A stretch of 14,369 nt of DNA from Oscillospiraceae bacterium (GTDB taxonomy: Bacteria; Bacillota; Clostridia; Oscillospirales; Oscillospiraceae), in contig CADCLH010000035.1 in NCBI GenBank assembly GCA_902802215.1, forward strand, positions 911-15,279, read 5' to 3'. Numbering within the stretch: position 1 is the first letter of the stretch; each line of letters begins with the position of its first letter. A program made the position numbers and the translations under genes. This document shows, piece after piece, positions 7,086 to 12,890 of the stretch. The notes beneath the pieces are model-generated. The model saw nothing but the letters and a program-made list of their open reading frames with translations, was not told the DNA's origin and did not search any database.

Positions 7086-7661
7086 TCAGCCGGGGAACAC
7101 GTTGAATTCCTTTTCCGTCAGCACCTGCTCGTCGGAGAAGGACTCATTCTCGGCGATCGCCGTGAGGCGATAGGTGTATCTGCCCGGCAGAAGCTGGCCG
7201 AAGCGAAGCGCGGCGTTGACCGTCCCCGCGATGCTGTAATAGGCCACGTAAGGATAATCCACATACTCCTGCACGACATTGCCGTCGCTGTCGAGGATCT
7301 CGCCCACGACCTTGACGACCACGCCCTTGTCCGTCTGTATCTCACCGATCAGAGAGGCCACGCCGTACTGCGTCATATCCTCCGGCTCGGTCGCATTCGT
7401 GATGAACACATGCGGCTTCTCCGGAGGCTCAGGAGTCGGCGTCGGCTCGGGTGTCGGCGTCGGTTTCGGCGTCGGGGTCGGCGACGGCGTAAACGTGGGC
7501 TTCGGCGTCGGCGACGGGATGACGACCTCCACCTGCGGCGGCGGGGTCTCAGCCGTCGGCGTCGGCAGCGGAGGCAGCTTCAGGGATGAGCAGCCGCACA
7601 GCAGAGAGGCGCACAGCAGCACGGCAAGCAGCATCCGGGTATTCCGTTTGAAGTGTTTCAT
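7086..7661 (-). CDS. Lipoprotein with Pro/Thr-rich stalk and C-terminal beta-rich domain
   Basis: A 191-residue predicted surface lipoprotein. The signal peptide (residues 1-23) ends in the lipobox LLCGC, with C24 as the lipid-anchored residue. Residues of about 27-85 form a low-complexity Pro/Thr/Lys/Glu stalk with repeated PTPxP units, of the kind that holds a domain away from the membrane through the cell wall. The last 105 or so residues alternate hydrophobic and polar positions and include a GRYTYRLTAIAENESFSDEQ segment, suggesting an Ig- or fibronectin-like beta-sandwich. The start is the ATG at 7661, preceded by GAGGGGAG; in-frame codons further upstream lie beyond the promoter. The gene has its own promoter (7693-7721) and sits between an exported LysM-like protein and nagA, hinting at a cell-envelope role. 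I do not recognise a specific family. Confidence 0.8.
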   Translation of the reverse strand: MKHFKRNTRMLLAVLLCASLLCGCSSLKLPPLPTPTAETPPPQVEVVIPSPTPKPTFTPSPTPTPKPTPTPEPTPTPEPPEKPHVFITNATEPEDMTQYGVASLIGEIQTDKGVVVKVVGEILDSDGNVVQEYVDYPYVAYYSIAGTVNAALRFGQLLPGRYTYRLTAIAENESFSDEQVLTEKEFNVFPG

Positions 7662-7692
7662 GGCAGTCTCCCCTCTTTGTCCAGTGGGAAAC

Positions 7693-7721
7693 AGTATACC
7701 TTTAATTCCCTGAAAATGCAA
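7693..7721 (-). promoter_or_regulatory. Sigma-A promoter of the stalked lipoprotein gene
   Basis: On the minus strand TTGCAT (7721-7716) and TATACT (7698-7693) are separated by 17 nt. The predicted start is near 7686, about 25 nt before the ATG at 7661. It lies directly downstream of the terminator of the LysM-like gene. Confidence 0.7.
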
Positions 7722-7724
7722 CAG

Positions 7725-7752
7725 AAAAAGCGGGCCTTTCCGGCCCGCTTTT
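7725..7752 (-). terminator. Intrinsic terminator of the LysM-like gene
   Basis: A 7-bp GC stem (7730-7736 with 7742-7748), extended by flanking A/T pairs, has a 5-nt loop and on the minus strand runs into UUUUUCUGUU. It lies 24 nt after the LysM-like gene stop and is the clearest Rho-independent terminator on this side of the window. Confidence 0.85.
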
Positions 7753-7776
7753 CCGCGGTTGTTTATTGGGAGATGA

Positions 7777-8256
7777 TCAAATGATCGGGATAAGCAGTTT
7801 TTCACCGGCGGAGATCTTGGTCAGGTCATTCCCGTGGTTGTAGCTCTTGAGCTTGCCGAGATTCTCGTAGTAGTCGATCCCGTAGCTCGTAAACACCTCA
7901 TACGCCGTCTCGCCCTTTTTCATGGTGTGGGCCATGACCTTGGTATATTCCTCCGTCTTCACATTGTTCACCGAGGTGGGGAGGAGGTAGATCGCGCCGA
8001 CATACAGAAGATCGAGATTGTCGACGAAATTGAGCGAGCGGATATCGTCGGCGTAATTCTCGAATTTGAGACCCCAGCGCCAGTATACGTCGGTCAGCAT
8101 GTCGCCCTTTACGATCACATAGGGGATCACATAGTATTCGACCTCGTCCTTGCTGATATCCACCTTACCCGCGGCGGAGGCCTGGAGACCAAGGCCGGCC
8201 AGCAGTGCGGCGATCAGAAGCGTACTGACCAGAATGCGAAACAGGCGTTTTTTCAC
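7777..8256 (-). CDS. Exported LysM-like protein
   Basis: A 159-residue secreted protein. A signal peptide is clear: basic MKKRLFR, a hydrophobic run to about residue 24, and an ASA-A cleavage site near 28. The mature part holds two degenerate LysM-like units, about residues 40-93 (YYVIPYVIVKGDMLTDVYWRWGL to YLLPT) and 108-158 (VMAHTMKKGETAYEVFTSYGI to EKLLIPI). Both show the pattern of KGD/KGET, a helix pair and a terminal LLP/LIP strand. LysM domains bind N-acetylglucosamine polymers such as peptidoglycan; these copies are divergent, so binding is inferred. There is no catalytic domain. The start is the GTG at 8256, preceded by AAGGGGGG. It has its own promoter and terminator, so it is monocistronic, next to a surface lipoprotein gene and nagA. 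Confidence 0.8.
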   Translation of the reverse strand: MKKRLFRILVSTLLIAALLAGLGLQASAAGKVDISKDEVEYYVIPYVIVKGDMLTDVYWRWGLKFENYADDIRSLNFVDNLDLLYVGAIYLLPTSVNNVKTEEYTKVMAHTMKKGETAYEVFTSYGIDYYENLGKLKSYNHGNDLTKISAGEKLLIPII

Positions 8257-8287
8257 CGGCTGCTACCCCCCCTTATAGTCTGCGGCC

Positions 8288-8316
8288 AGTATAGCACGGC
8301 TTTCAAATTATGTAAA
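8288..8316 (-). promoter_or_regulatory. Sigma-A promoter of the LysM-like gene
   Basis: On the minus strand TTTACA (8316-8311) and TATACT (8293-8288) are spaced by 17 nt. The expected start is near 8281, giving a leader of about 25 nt that contains the G-rich ribosome binding site before the GTG at 8256. Confidence 0.75.
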
Positions 8317-8355
8317 GTGCTTTATTGATATTTTTTCAGAAATTTTTTCCTTTTA

Positions 8356-8544
8356 TCATTTCACCTCCTCCCAGCCGCTTCCTGTGGTCCGCCCCAACAT
8401 CTTGGGGCGAATTCTCCCGGCTATCCCCTGCGCATTGTGATGACCCCTTCCTTGTCGGCTTCCGGGTTCCTCTGGCGGTTTGGAACTTTTTTGACGGTTT
8501 TTGTCATTTTTCTGTGTTTGTTGAATAGTTGTTATGTTAACCAT
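8356..8544 (-). CDS. Possible small basic protein (62 residues), unrecognised
   Basis: An ATG at 8544 with GGAG about 7 nt upstream opens a 62-codon frame, ending at 8356 just before the LysM-like gene promoter. The product would be hydrophilic and basic (Lys, Arg, Gln and Asn rich; segments KNDKNRQKSSKPPEEPG and GRIRPKMLGRTTGSG), with no signal peptide and no domain I recognise. The frame remains open upstream to 8733 through the palindromic region, which argues that it may be open by chance. Listed only because it is the best coding candidate in this gap. Confidence 0.2.
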   Translation of the reverse strand: MVNITTIQQTQKNDKNRQKSSKPPEEPGSRQGRGHHNAQGIAGRIRPKMLGRTTGSGWEEVK

Positions 8545-8564
8545 TTGCTCTCCGTGAGATAAAA

Positions 8565-8595
8565 GGGCCGGGGCTTCCGAAGAAGCCCCGGCGGA
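8565..8595. repeat. 31-nt hairpin repeat, copy 1
   Basis: Identical over 31 nt to the copy at 8799-8829. The core (8567-8592) is an 11-bp perfect stem, GCCGGGGCTTC with its complement, closing a 4-nt loop. On the minus strand the loop is UUCG closed by C-G, a very stable tetraloop, and is followed by CCCUUUUAUC, so this copy could also stop minus-strand transcripts. Confidence 0.85.
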
Positions 8596-8680
8596 GACTG
8601 TCAAAAAAACTCGCCGAAACGTCAGATGACAGAGCAGCGGGGGAGCTCGAGGGGGCAAGGCCCGCCTCGAGTTGGATAAA

Positions 8681-8752
8681 CCGCCGTCTGAAAAGCTTGA
8701 TTTTTCAAGCTTTTCAGGTTTAGCATTTTGCATATGGCAAAATGCTCGGCGG
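8681..8752. ncRNA. Predicted three-way-junction RNA fold (possible structured ncRNA or mobile repeat core)
   Basis: An outer helix CCGCCG/CGGCGG (8681-8686 with 8747-8752) encloses two perfect hairpins. One has 13 bp with a TTTT loop (8688-8700 with 8705-8717), the other 10 bp with a 5-nt loop (8722-8731 with 8737-8746). Only a few nucleotides are unpaired. The symmetry lets either strand fold. No known RNA family is recognised; it could equally be the core of a non-autonomous palindromic element. Confidence 0.45.
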
Positions 8753-8762
8753 ATGAAGCGCA

Positions 8763-8793
8763 GTCAAAAAAGTCCATACAGGACTATTTTGAC
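8763..8793 (-). terminator. Possible terminator of the EIIC-like gene
   Basis: On the minus strand AGUCC-UGUAU-GGACU is followed directly by UUUUUGAC and preceded by CAAAAU, so A/U pairing extends the stem (8763-8769 with 8787-8793, one mismatch). It lies about 60 nt beyond the EIIC-like gene stop. The stem is short in GC pairs, so strength is uncertain. Confidence 0.4.
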
Positions 8794-8798
8794 AAGCT

Positions 8799-8829
8799 GG
8801 GCCGGGGCTTCCGAAGAAGCCCCGGCGGA
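8799..8829. repeat. 31-nt hairpin repeat, copy 2
   Basis: Exact repeat of 8565-8595 in the same orientation, 234 nt away start to start. On the minus strand it begins 25 nt after the EIIC-like gene stop codon and forms the same UUCG-capped stem, but here it is followed by CAGCUUGUC instead of a U-run. Confidence 0.85.
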
Positions 8830-8854
8830 AAGCTGTATGGTGGTCTCCGTGCGC

Positions 8855-10432
8855 TCAGTCACTCTCGGTCACAGAAGTTCCCTTTTTCCGGTCGGACATG
8901 TTGGCGAGCAGCGTGAAGAGGAAGGCCAGTCCCATGGCGATGACCATGCAGAGGATGGTCTGGATGATCTTGTCGTTCGAGACGACGGGAGCCACGAAGC
9001 ACGGGACGTAGGCCGTGCACTTGACATTGAAGACGCCGATGGCCAGACCCGAGATCGCCGCAGCGGCGATGCAGCCGGCAAAGACCTTGCGGCTTGCGAA
9101 CATGAAGGGATAGGCCGCCTCGACGAAGGTGCCGAACGCCAGGTTGACAAAGAGGTTCGGAATGCAGGCGACGCGGTCGCTCTTGTTCTTGGGCAGGACG
9201 ATGTTGGCCAGCTGGACGCCCGCGCACACCATGACCAGGCCGCAGAGGTCCACCGCGCCGAGGAAGCTGAAGCCCTGCGACTCCATCTCCAGCAGCACGA
9301 TCGGCAGGATGGCCGCGTGGTAGACGCCGCCCATGATCGCAAACCAGATGGCGAAGCCCGCGATAAAGCCGGCGAGCGGACCGTTGAAGGCCAGCGCCCA
9401 GTCAATCGCCGCCTTGATGGCGTTGCCCGCCCAGAGCGCGACGGGCGCGATCACGAACATGCCCACCAGACCTGCCAGCAGTCCGCCGACGCCGCCGGCG
9501 GCGATGTTGGTCGTCGTGCCGGGGACCCGGTGGCTGAAGCAGAAGCTGCTGATGTAGTACACGAGCACGCCGGACAGGATGCCGACACAGATGCCGCCGA
9601 TGATGCCGCCGTCGACCGCCATGGAGCCGCTGACGATGCCCGCGACGATGCCGACCTCGTCCATGCCGGAGATCTGCTTGGCCGCGATCGCAGCGACAAT
9701 GATCGGCAGAACGCCGACCAGCGCCTCAAAAACGCTCTCCAGCACGCCCAGGCCCGGGATCTTGCCCAGGGCCAGACACAGCGCCATGGCGATGAAGCCG
9801 GGCATGGAGGCCATCATGATGCCCCGGAAGTTGATGCGCTTCCAGACGCTGCCCTCCTGCTGCGCGGCGTTCTTCGAGGAGCCGATCACCGGCCGGTATT
9901 TCAGCCCCCACTCCTTGGAAAACGCAGCCATCGCCGAGACCGCGCGCGTGCGGTTCGTCGTGCCCGTGGTGCCGGAGGCCGCGATCACTTTGCAGCCCAT
10001 GGTCTGCACCTCGGCCATCGAGCTCCCGCCCGTGCCGGCCACGGGGACCGCCTTCTCCGCGGCAGCCGCGAGCGCCTCGCGGTTGATCCCCTTCGGATCA
10101 CAGCTCATGAGCATAATGCCGTCGATCTCCCCGGCGCAGATCAGCTCCTTAAGCTTCGCGTCGTATTCCTTCGCCTGCGCGTTGACCTCTTCGAGCGTCG
10201 CCTCGTCCCCCGCCGTGAGGGCGCCGTTCCCGTCCAGCGTGTAGAGCCGCGCTTTCGCGTTCTTTGAAATGACGTCCATGCTGCCGGAGGTGCCGACGAA
10301 CTGGATAAAGGCAACCTCGATCCCGGCTGAATCCGCCTGGTTGAAGATCTCCCGCATCATGCCCTGCGGGTCGTTTCCGCCCTGGGTGTAAAGGTTGCCG
10401 CCGCTGCTGCCGAGTACTGCGAGTTTTTTCAT
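8855..10432 (-). CDS. PTS EIIC-like membrane protein with unrecognised N-terminal soluble domain
   Basis: A 525-residue two-part protein. Residues 1 to about 195 are soluble and glycine/threonine-rich, starting with the beta-strand and loop KKLAVLGSSGGNLYTQGG and including GTGGSSMAEVQ (133-143) and ASGTTGTTNRTRA (152-164). These look like phosphate- or nucleotide-binding loops of a Rossmann-type fold. Residues from about 203 to 513 form a polytopic membrane domain resembling PTS EIIC permeases. MPGFIAMALCLALG opens the first segment. A MGGVYHAAILPIV segment recalls the EIIC GGPVNKAA region. FGTFVEAAYPFMFAS recalls the EIIC motif GITEGAIPFA. No EIIA or EIIB phosphorylation site is evident in or next to the gene. 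The start is the ATG at 10432, with AAGGGGAG upstream. A PfoR/orphan-EIIC type regulator or transporter is the closest idea; substrate unknown. Confidence 0.65.
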   Translation of the reverse strand: MKKLAVLGSSGGNLYTQGGNDPQGMMREIFNQADSAGIEVAFIQFVGTSGSMDVISKNAKARLYTLDGNGALTAGDEATLEEVNAQAKEYDAKLKELICAGEIDGIMLMSCDPKGINREALAAAAEKAVPVAGTGGSSMAEVQTMGCKVIAASGTTGTTNRTRAVSAMAAFSKEWGLKYRPVIGSSKNAAQQEGSVWKRINFRGIMMASMPGFIAMALCLALGKIPGLGVLESVFEALVGVLPIIVAAIAAKQISGMDEVGIVAGIVSGSMAVDGGIIGGICVGILSGVLVYYISSFCFSHRVPGTTTNIAAGGVGGLLAGLVGMFVIAPVALWAGNAIKAAIDWALAFNGPLAGFIAGFAIWFAIMGGVYHAAILPIVLLEMESQGFSFLGAVDLCGLVMVCAGVQLANIVLPKNKSDRVACIPNLFVNLAFGTFVEAAYPFMFASRKVFAGCIAAAAISGLAIGVFNVKCTAYVPCFVAPVVSNDKIIQTILCMVIAMGLAFLFTLLANMSDRKKGTSVTESD

Positions 10433-10485
10433 TTGTCTCTCTCCCCTTCCGAGGTCCGGACGATTGGTATTTAACACGCTGCTAA

Positions 10486-10512
10486 GTTATCACACTATCG
10501 TAATAAAGTCAA
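10486..10512 (-). promoter_or_regulatory. Weak candidate promoter of the EIIC-like gene
   Basis: On the minus strand TTGACT (10512-10507) is followed after 15 nt by GATAAC (10491-10486). The -35 is good; the -10 and spacing are poor. The AT-rich block 10480-10605 clearly holds divergent control signals, but this exact assignment is tentative. Confidence 0.35.
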
Positions 10513-10576
10513 TTCAATTTTTAAATGATTTCAGCGGAGGCGGTCCGGTTTCGGTTCAAAAATCTTTTAAAAACTG

Positions 10577-10604
10577 TTTACATTTTGTCAAATTATAGTA
10601 TACT
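10577..10604 (+). promoter_or_regulatory. Sigma-A promoter of the divergent lipoprotein gene
   Basis: TTTACA (10577-10582) and TATACT (10599-10604) are spaced by 16 nt in an AT-rich stretch. The start should be near 10611, about 40 nt before the ATG, with GAGGAGG in the leader. Confidence 0.75.
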
Positions 10605-10651
10605 GGAAGACGAAGAGCACAGGCTCAGAAATTAGAGAGGAGGATACTCCC

Positions 10652-11389
10652 ATGAAAAAAACCTGGATTATCGTACTTGTTGTGGTTTTGAGTGTCGCTG
10701 TCATTCTGACGTTGACCGGCTGTGGGAAAAAGCCTGCCGAGGAACCAGCCAAGGAGGTCCCCGCGACTGCCGCTCCGGCTACGCCCAAGCCGACCGAAGC
10801 GCCCAAGGAGCCCGAGAAGCCTGCGGAGCCCGCGGAGCCCGCGGAGCCGGCTGCTCCCGCCTACGCAGCCTCGGTTGAGGAGATCAAGGGCCTGATTGCC
10901 GGCGAGCAATACTATGACGCCGCGAAAGCCATCGTCGTGTGCCGCGAGAAATGGACCGAGTCCGCTTCCGAGTGCGACGCGCTGTGGCAGCAGATCAAAG
11001 ACGCGCTGGCCGACAAGCGTCCCGAGACCGGCGAGACGGAGCGCACCTTCGCGTATCAGGGCGGCAACATCGTCAGCATCTCTTCCGACTCCGGCGACAT
11101 CGATCTGACCGTCACCAGCCGCGGCGGACACGGCTCTGCCCGCTACTACGTCCGCGAGGGCGAAACCGTGAACTTCTATGTCCCCTGCTACAGCTTTGAC
11201 GTCGACTACACCAAGGGCGATATCTGGTTCGACGACGAGATCGGCTTCGGTGAGTTCGGCGAGTCGGCCAGCTATCCCGACGGTCTGCAGTTCCGGTATA
11301 TGGAGTTCCCCAGTTGGGTCCTCTTCCACTTCGCGGAGGGCAACCCCGAGGTCCAGAACATCGCCGACAGGATTGTTCCCGCCCTCTGA
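10652..11389 (+). CDS. Lipoprotein with Pro/Glu/Ala-rich stalk, function unknown
   Basis: A 245-residue lipoprotein and the only secure plus-strand gene. The signal peptide (MKKTW, then a long Val/Leu/Ile run) ends in the lipobox LTGC, with C24 as the anchor. Residues of about 25-70 are a low-complexity stalk of EPAEPAEP and ATPKPTEA units. Residues 74-122 look helical (VEEIKGLIAGEQYYDAAKAI, then an amphipathic run), like a tetratricopeptide-type helix pair. Residues 131-225 look beta-rich, rich in aromatic and acidic residues (DVDYTKGDIWFDDEIGFGEFG), and may form a small compact domain. There are two cysteines after the anchor, C97 and C108, and a third at C179. The start is the ATG at 10652, with GAGGAGG upstream. 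It is monocistronic, with its own promoter and a strong shared terminator. No family is recognised. Confidence 0.8.
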   Translation: MKKTWIIVLVVVLSVAVILTLTGCGKKPAEEPAKEVPATAAPATPKPTEAPKEPEKPAEPAEPAEPAAPAYAASVEEIKGLIAGEQYYDAAKAIVVCREKWTESASECDALWQQIKDALADKRPETGETERTFAYQGGNIVSISSDSGDIDLTVTSRGGHGSARYYVREGETVNFYVPCYSFDVDYTKGDIWFDDEIGFGEFGESASYPDGLQFRYMEFPSWVLFHFAEGNPEVQNIADRIVPAL

Positions 11390-11420
11390 TTTGAACTTCA
11401 CCCTTTAAGCAACACAGCAC

Positions 11421-11462
11421 AAAACATAAGGAGCACCCCAAAAGGGGTGCTCCTTATGTTTT
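11421..11462. terminator. Bidirectional intrinsic terminator
   Basis: A perfect 19-bp stem (11421-11439 with 11444-11462) closes an AAAA loop and has A-tract/U-tract ends, so either strand yields a stem followed by UUUU. It lies between the convergent lipoprotein gene (+) and ridA (-) and can serve both. Confidence 0.9.
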
Positions 11463-11477
11463 GTGGATGAGAAAGGA

Positions 11478-11846
11478 TCAGAGCTCCGCGATGGCCTCGA
11501 CCTCGCAGAGAACGCCCTTCGGCAGAGAGCGCACCGCGACGCAGGAGCGGGCGGGCTTGCCGGTGAAGTAGCGGCCGTAGACCTCGTTGAACACGCCGAA
11601 GTCGCCCATGTCGGCGAGGAAGCAGGTGGTCTTGACGACCTTTTCGGCACACGTGCCGCCGGCCGCCAGGATGGCCAGCACGTTCTTGCAGGCCTGCTCG
11701 GCCTGGGCGGCGATCCCTTCGGGGATGGTGCCGTCGGCGGGATTGATGGCGATCTGGCCGGACGTGAAGACAAAACCGTTGGTAACAAAGCCCTGGGAAT
11801 AGGGACCGATGGCGCCGGGCGCCTTATCGGTGCTGATGACAGTCAT
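11478..11846 (-). CDS. ridA: RidA family enamine/imine deaminase
   Basis: A 122-residue member of the RidA/YjgF/UK114 family, which hydrolyses reactive enamine/imine intermediates released by PLP-dependent dehydratases and so protects other PLP enzymes. The family landmarks are present: APGAIGPYSQG near residues 9-19, FTSGQIAINPADGTIP near 27-42, and the substrate-binding arginine in KPARSCVAVRSLPKG near 96-110, followed by CEVEAIA at the end. The length is normal for the trimeric family. The start is the ATG at 11846, eight nt after GGAGG; a GTG nine nt upstream falls inside the ribosome binding site. It lies 72 nt downstream of birA and has its own -10-like box, so it is probably a separate unit. 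It ends at a shared bidirectional terminator. Confidence 0.93.
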   Translation of the reverse strand: MTVISTDKAPGAIGPYSQGFVTNGFVFTSGQIAINPADGTIPEGIAAQAEQACKNVLAILAAGGTCAEKVVKTTCFLADMGDFGVFNEVYGRYFTGKPARSCVAVRSLPKGVLCEVEAIAEL

Positions 11847-11880
11847 GGGGAACACCTCCGCACAAAGATTTGGTAATGAT

Positions 11881-11886
11881 ATTATA
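11881..11886 (-). promoter_or_regulatory. Candidate -10 box of ridA
   Basis: A perfect TATAAT on the minus strand lies 35 nt before the ridA ATG. No good -35 hexamer is found 16-18 nt upstream, so the assignment rests on the -10 alone. Confidence 0.4.
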
Positions 11887-11918
11887 AACCTGTTTTCGCA
11901 AAAGAGAAAGAGGAACTT

Positions 11919-12890
11919 TCAAAAAGTCGAAGGAGCTGTTGCGGGGCGCACGCTGACCTCGCCGGAGCCGACGCGCTTCTCCGTCCCGTCGTCGAGCCGG
12001 ACGCGCAGGGAGTAGTCGCGCTCGAGCCCGAGCACCTGCGCCCCGACCGGCTCCCGGCCCGGGGAGAGCAGCGTCACGCGCCTGCCAAGCACGACCGAGC
12101 GCGCGCGGTAGGCTTCAAAGCAGCGCTCGCTTCCGGGGTCCTCCATGAAATCCGTGAGTCGGTCGAGGATCCCGGCCGCGAGGCGGCAGCGAAGCTGCGG
12201 GACCGCTTCCCTGCCGAAGGCCGGGCCCGCGACGCCGCGCAGAGCCTCGGGGTAATCCCCGTCGGGCGCGGCTGTGTTGACGCCGACGCCCACGATGAGA
12301 TAGCGGAACACGCCGCTCTCACAGTCGAGCGCGGCCTCGGTCAGAATGCCGCAGACCTTTTTCCCGTCGACCAGCACGTCGTTGACCCACTTGATCTGCG
12401 CGGGCCGTCCGGAGAGCTCCTCGATGGTCTCGGCCACGGCGACGGCGGCGCAGGCCGTGATGCGCACGGCGTCCGTGACGGGAGAGGACGGGCGGTACAG
12501 CACGCTCATATACAGGCCGCTGCCCTCGGGGGAGTAAAAGCCGCGCCCCATGCGTCCGCGCCCCGCCGTCTGCTCAAGCGCGATCAGAACACTGCCCGCG
12601 GCCTCCCCCTGCTCGGCCCGGGCCTTGAGCACCGTGTTGGTGGAGTCGACGCTCGGCAGGACCTCGACGCGCAGCTCCCGGCGCTGCAGATGCTCCCGCA
12701 CGCCTGTAGCGGTCAGAACGTCTCCCCCCGGCAGAAGGCGGTAGCCGCGCCGGGGGGCGGATTCGATCGGGTAGCCCTCCGCCCGGAGCTGGCCGATGGC
12801 CTTCCAGACCGCGGTGCGGCTCAGAGAGAGGCTCCGCGCGAGCTCCTCGCCGGAGAGGCAGTCGCCCTCCCGCTTTTGCAGCAGGACGCC
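11919..12890 (-). CDS. birA: Biotin--[acetyl-CoA-carboxylase] ligase / biotin repressor BirA (start disrupted by frameshift)
   Basis: Activates biotin with ATP and attaches it to carboxylase carrier domains; with its N-terminal DNA-binding domain it should also repress biotin genes. The open frame holds 323 codons, the normal length. A winged helix-turn-helix comes first (LSGEELARSLSLSRTAVWKAI, then EGYPIESAPRRGYRLL, about residues 12-53). The ligase domain follows, with the biotinyl-AMP loop GRGRMGR, then KWVNDVLVDGKKVCGILTE and the C-terminal SH3-like part. The problem is the start: a TGA lies at 12893-12891 and no ATG, GTG or TTG precedes the helix-turn-helix. The first usable start (GTG, 12701) would remove the whole DNA-binding domain. 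Removing one base near 12884-12886 would join this frame to bioY at MLVRR. So this is a frameshift, a sequence error or a broken BioY-BirA fusion. Domain identity is certain; gene integrity is not. Confidence 0.85.
   Translation of the reverse strand, partial: GVLLQKREGDCLSGEELARSLSLSRTAVWKAIGQLRAEGYPIESAPRRGYRLLPGGDVLTATGVREHLQRRELRVEVLPSVDSTNTVLKARAEQGEAAGSVLIALEQTAGRGRMGRGFYSPEGSGLYMSVLYRPSSPVTDAVRITACAAVAVAETIEELSGRPAQIKWVNDVLVDGKKVCGILTEAALDCESGVFRYLIVGVGVNTAAPDGDYPEALRGVAGPAFGREAVPQLRCRLAAGILDRLTDFMEDPGSERCFEAYRARSVVLGRRVTLLSPGREPVGAQVLGLERDYSLRVRLDDGTEKRVGSGEVSVRPATAPSTF

Larger units (their letters stand above)
8330..8854. other. Gene-poor region of about 525 nt filled with palindromes
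   Basis: No secure gene lies between the LysM-like gene promoter and the EIIC-like gene. The left part (8330-8560) shows only a weak 62-codon frame. The right part (8565-8840) is a mosaic of inverted repeats: two identical 31-nt hairpin repeats, hairpins at 8598-8632, 8646-8671 and 8763-8793, and a three-way-junction fold at 8681-8752. The palindromic part starts 15 nt after the end of the EIIC-like gene and would form much of its 3' untranslated RNA. Confidence 0.7.

Noticed and set aside
7279..7713. Plus-strand frame with Gly-Val repeats (GVGSGVGVGFG)
   Set aside because: It is simply the reverse complement of the Pro/Thr-rich stalk codons of the minus-strand lipoprotein.
8565..8829. The two 31-nt repeats as a minimal CRISPR array
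   Set aside because: There are only two copies, the spacing is 203 nt, the repeats are fully palindromic, and no cas genes are present.
8672..10267. Plus-strand open frame of over 500 codons opposite the EIIC-like gene
   Set aside because: His/Asp/Ala/Arg-rich composition with no motif; the minus-strand gene has membrane segments, a ribosome binding site and a sensible start.
11478..11846. ridA as a functional partner of the aconitase X operon (imine hydrolysis)
   Set aside because: The chemistry is attractive, but ridA is 5.8 kb away in a separate transcription unit, and RidA is a general housekeeping protein.
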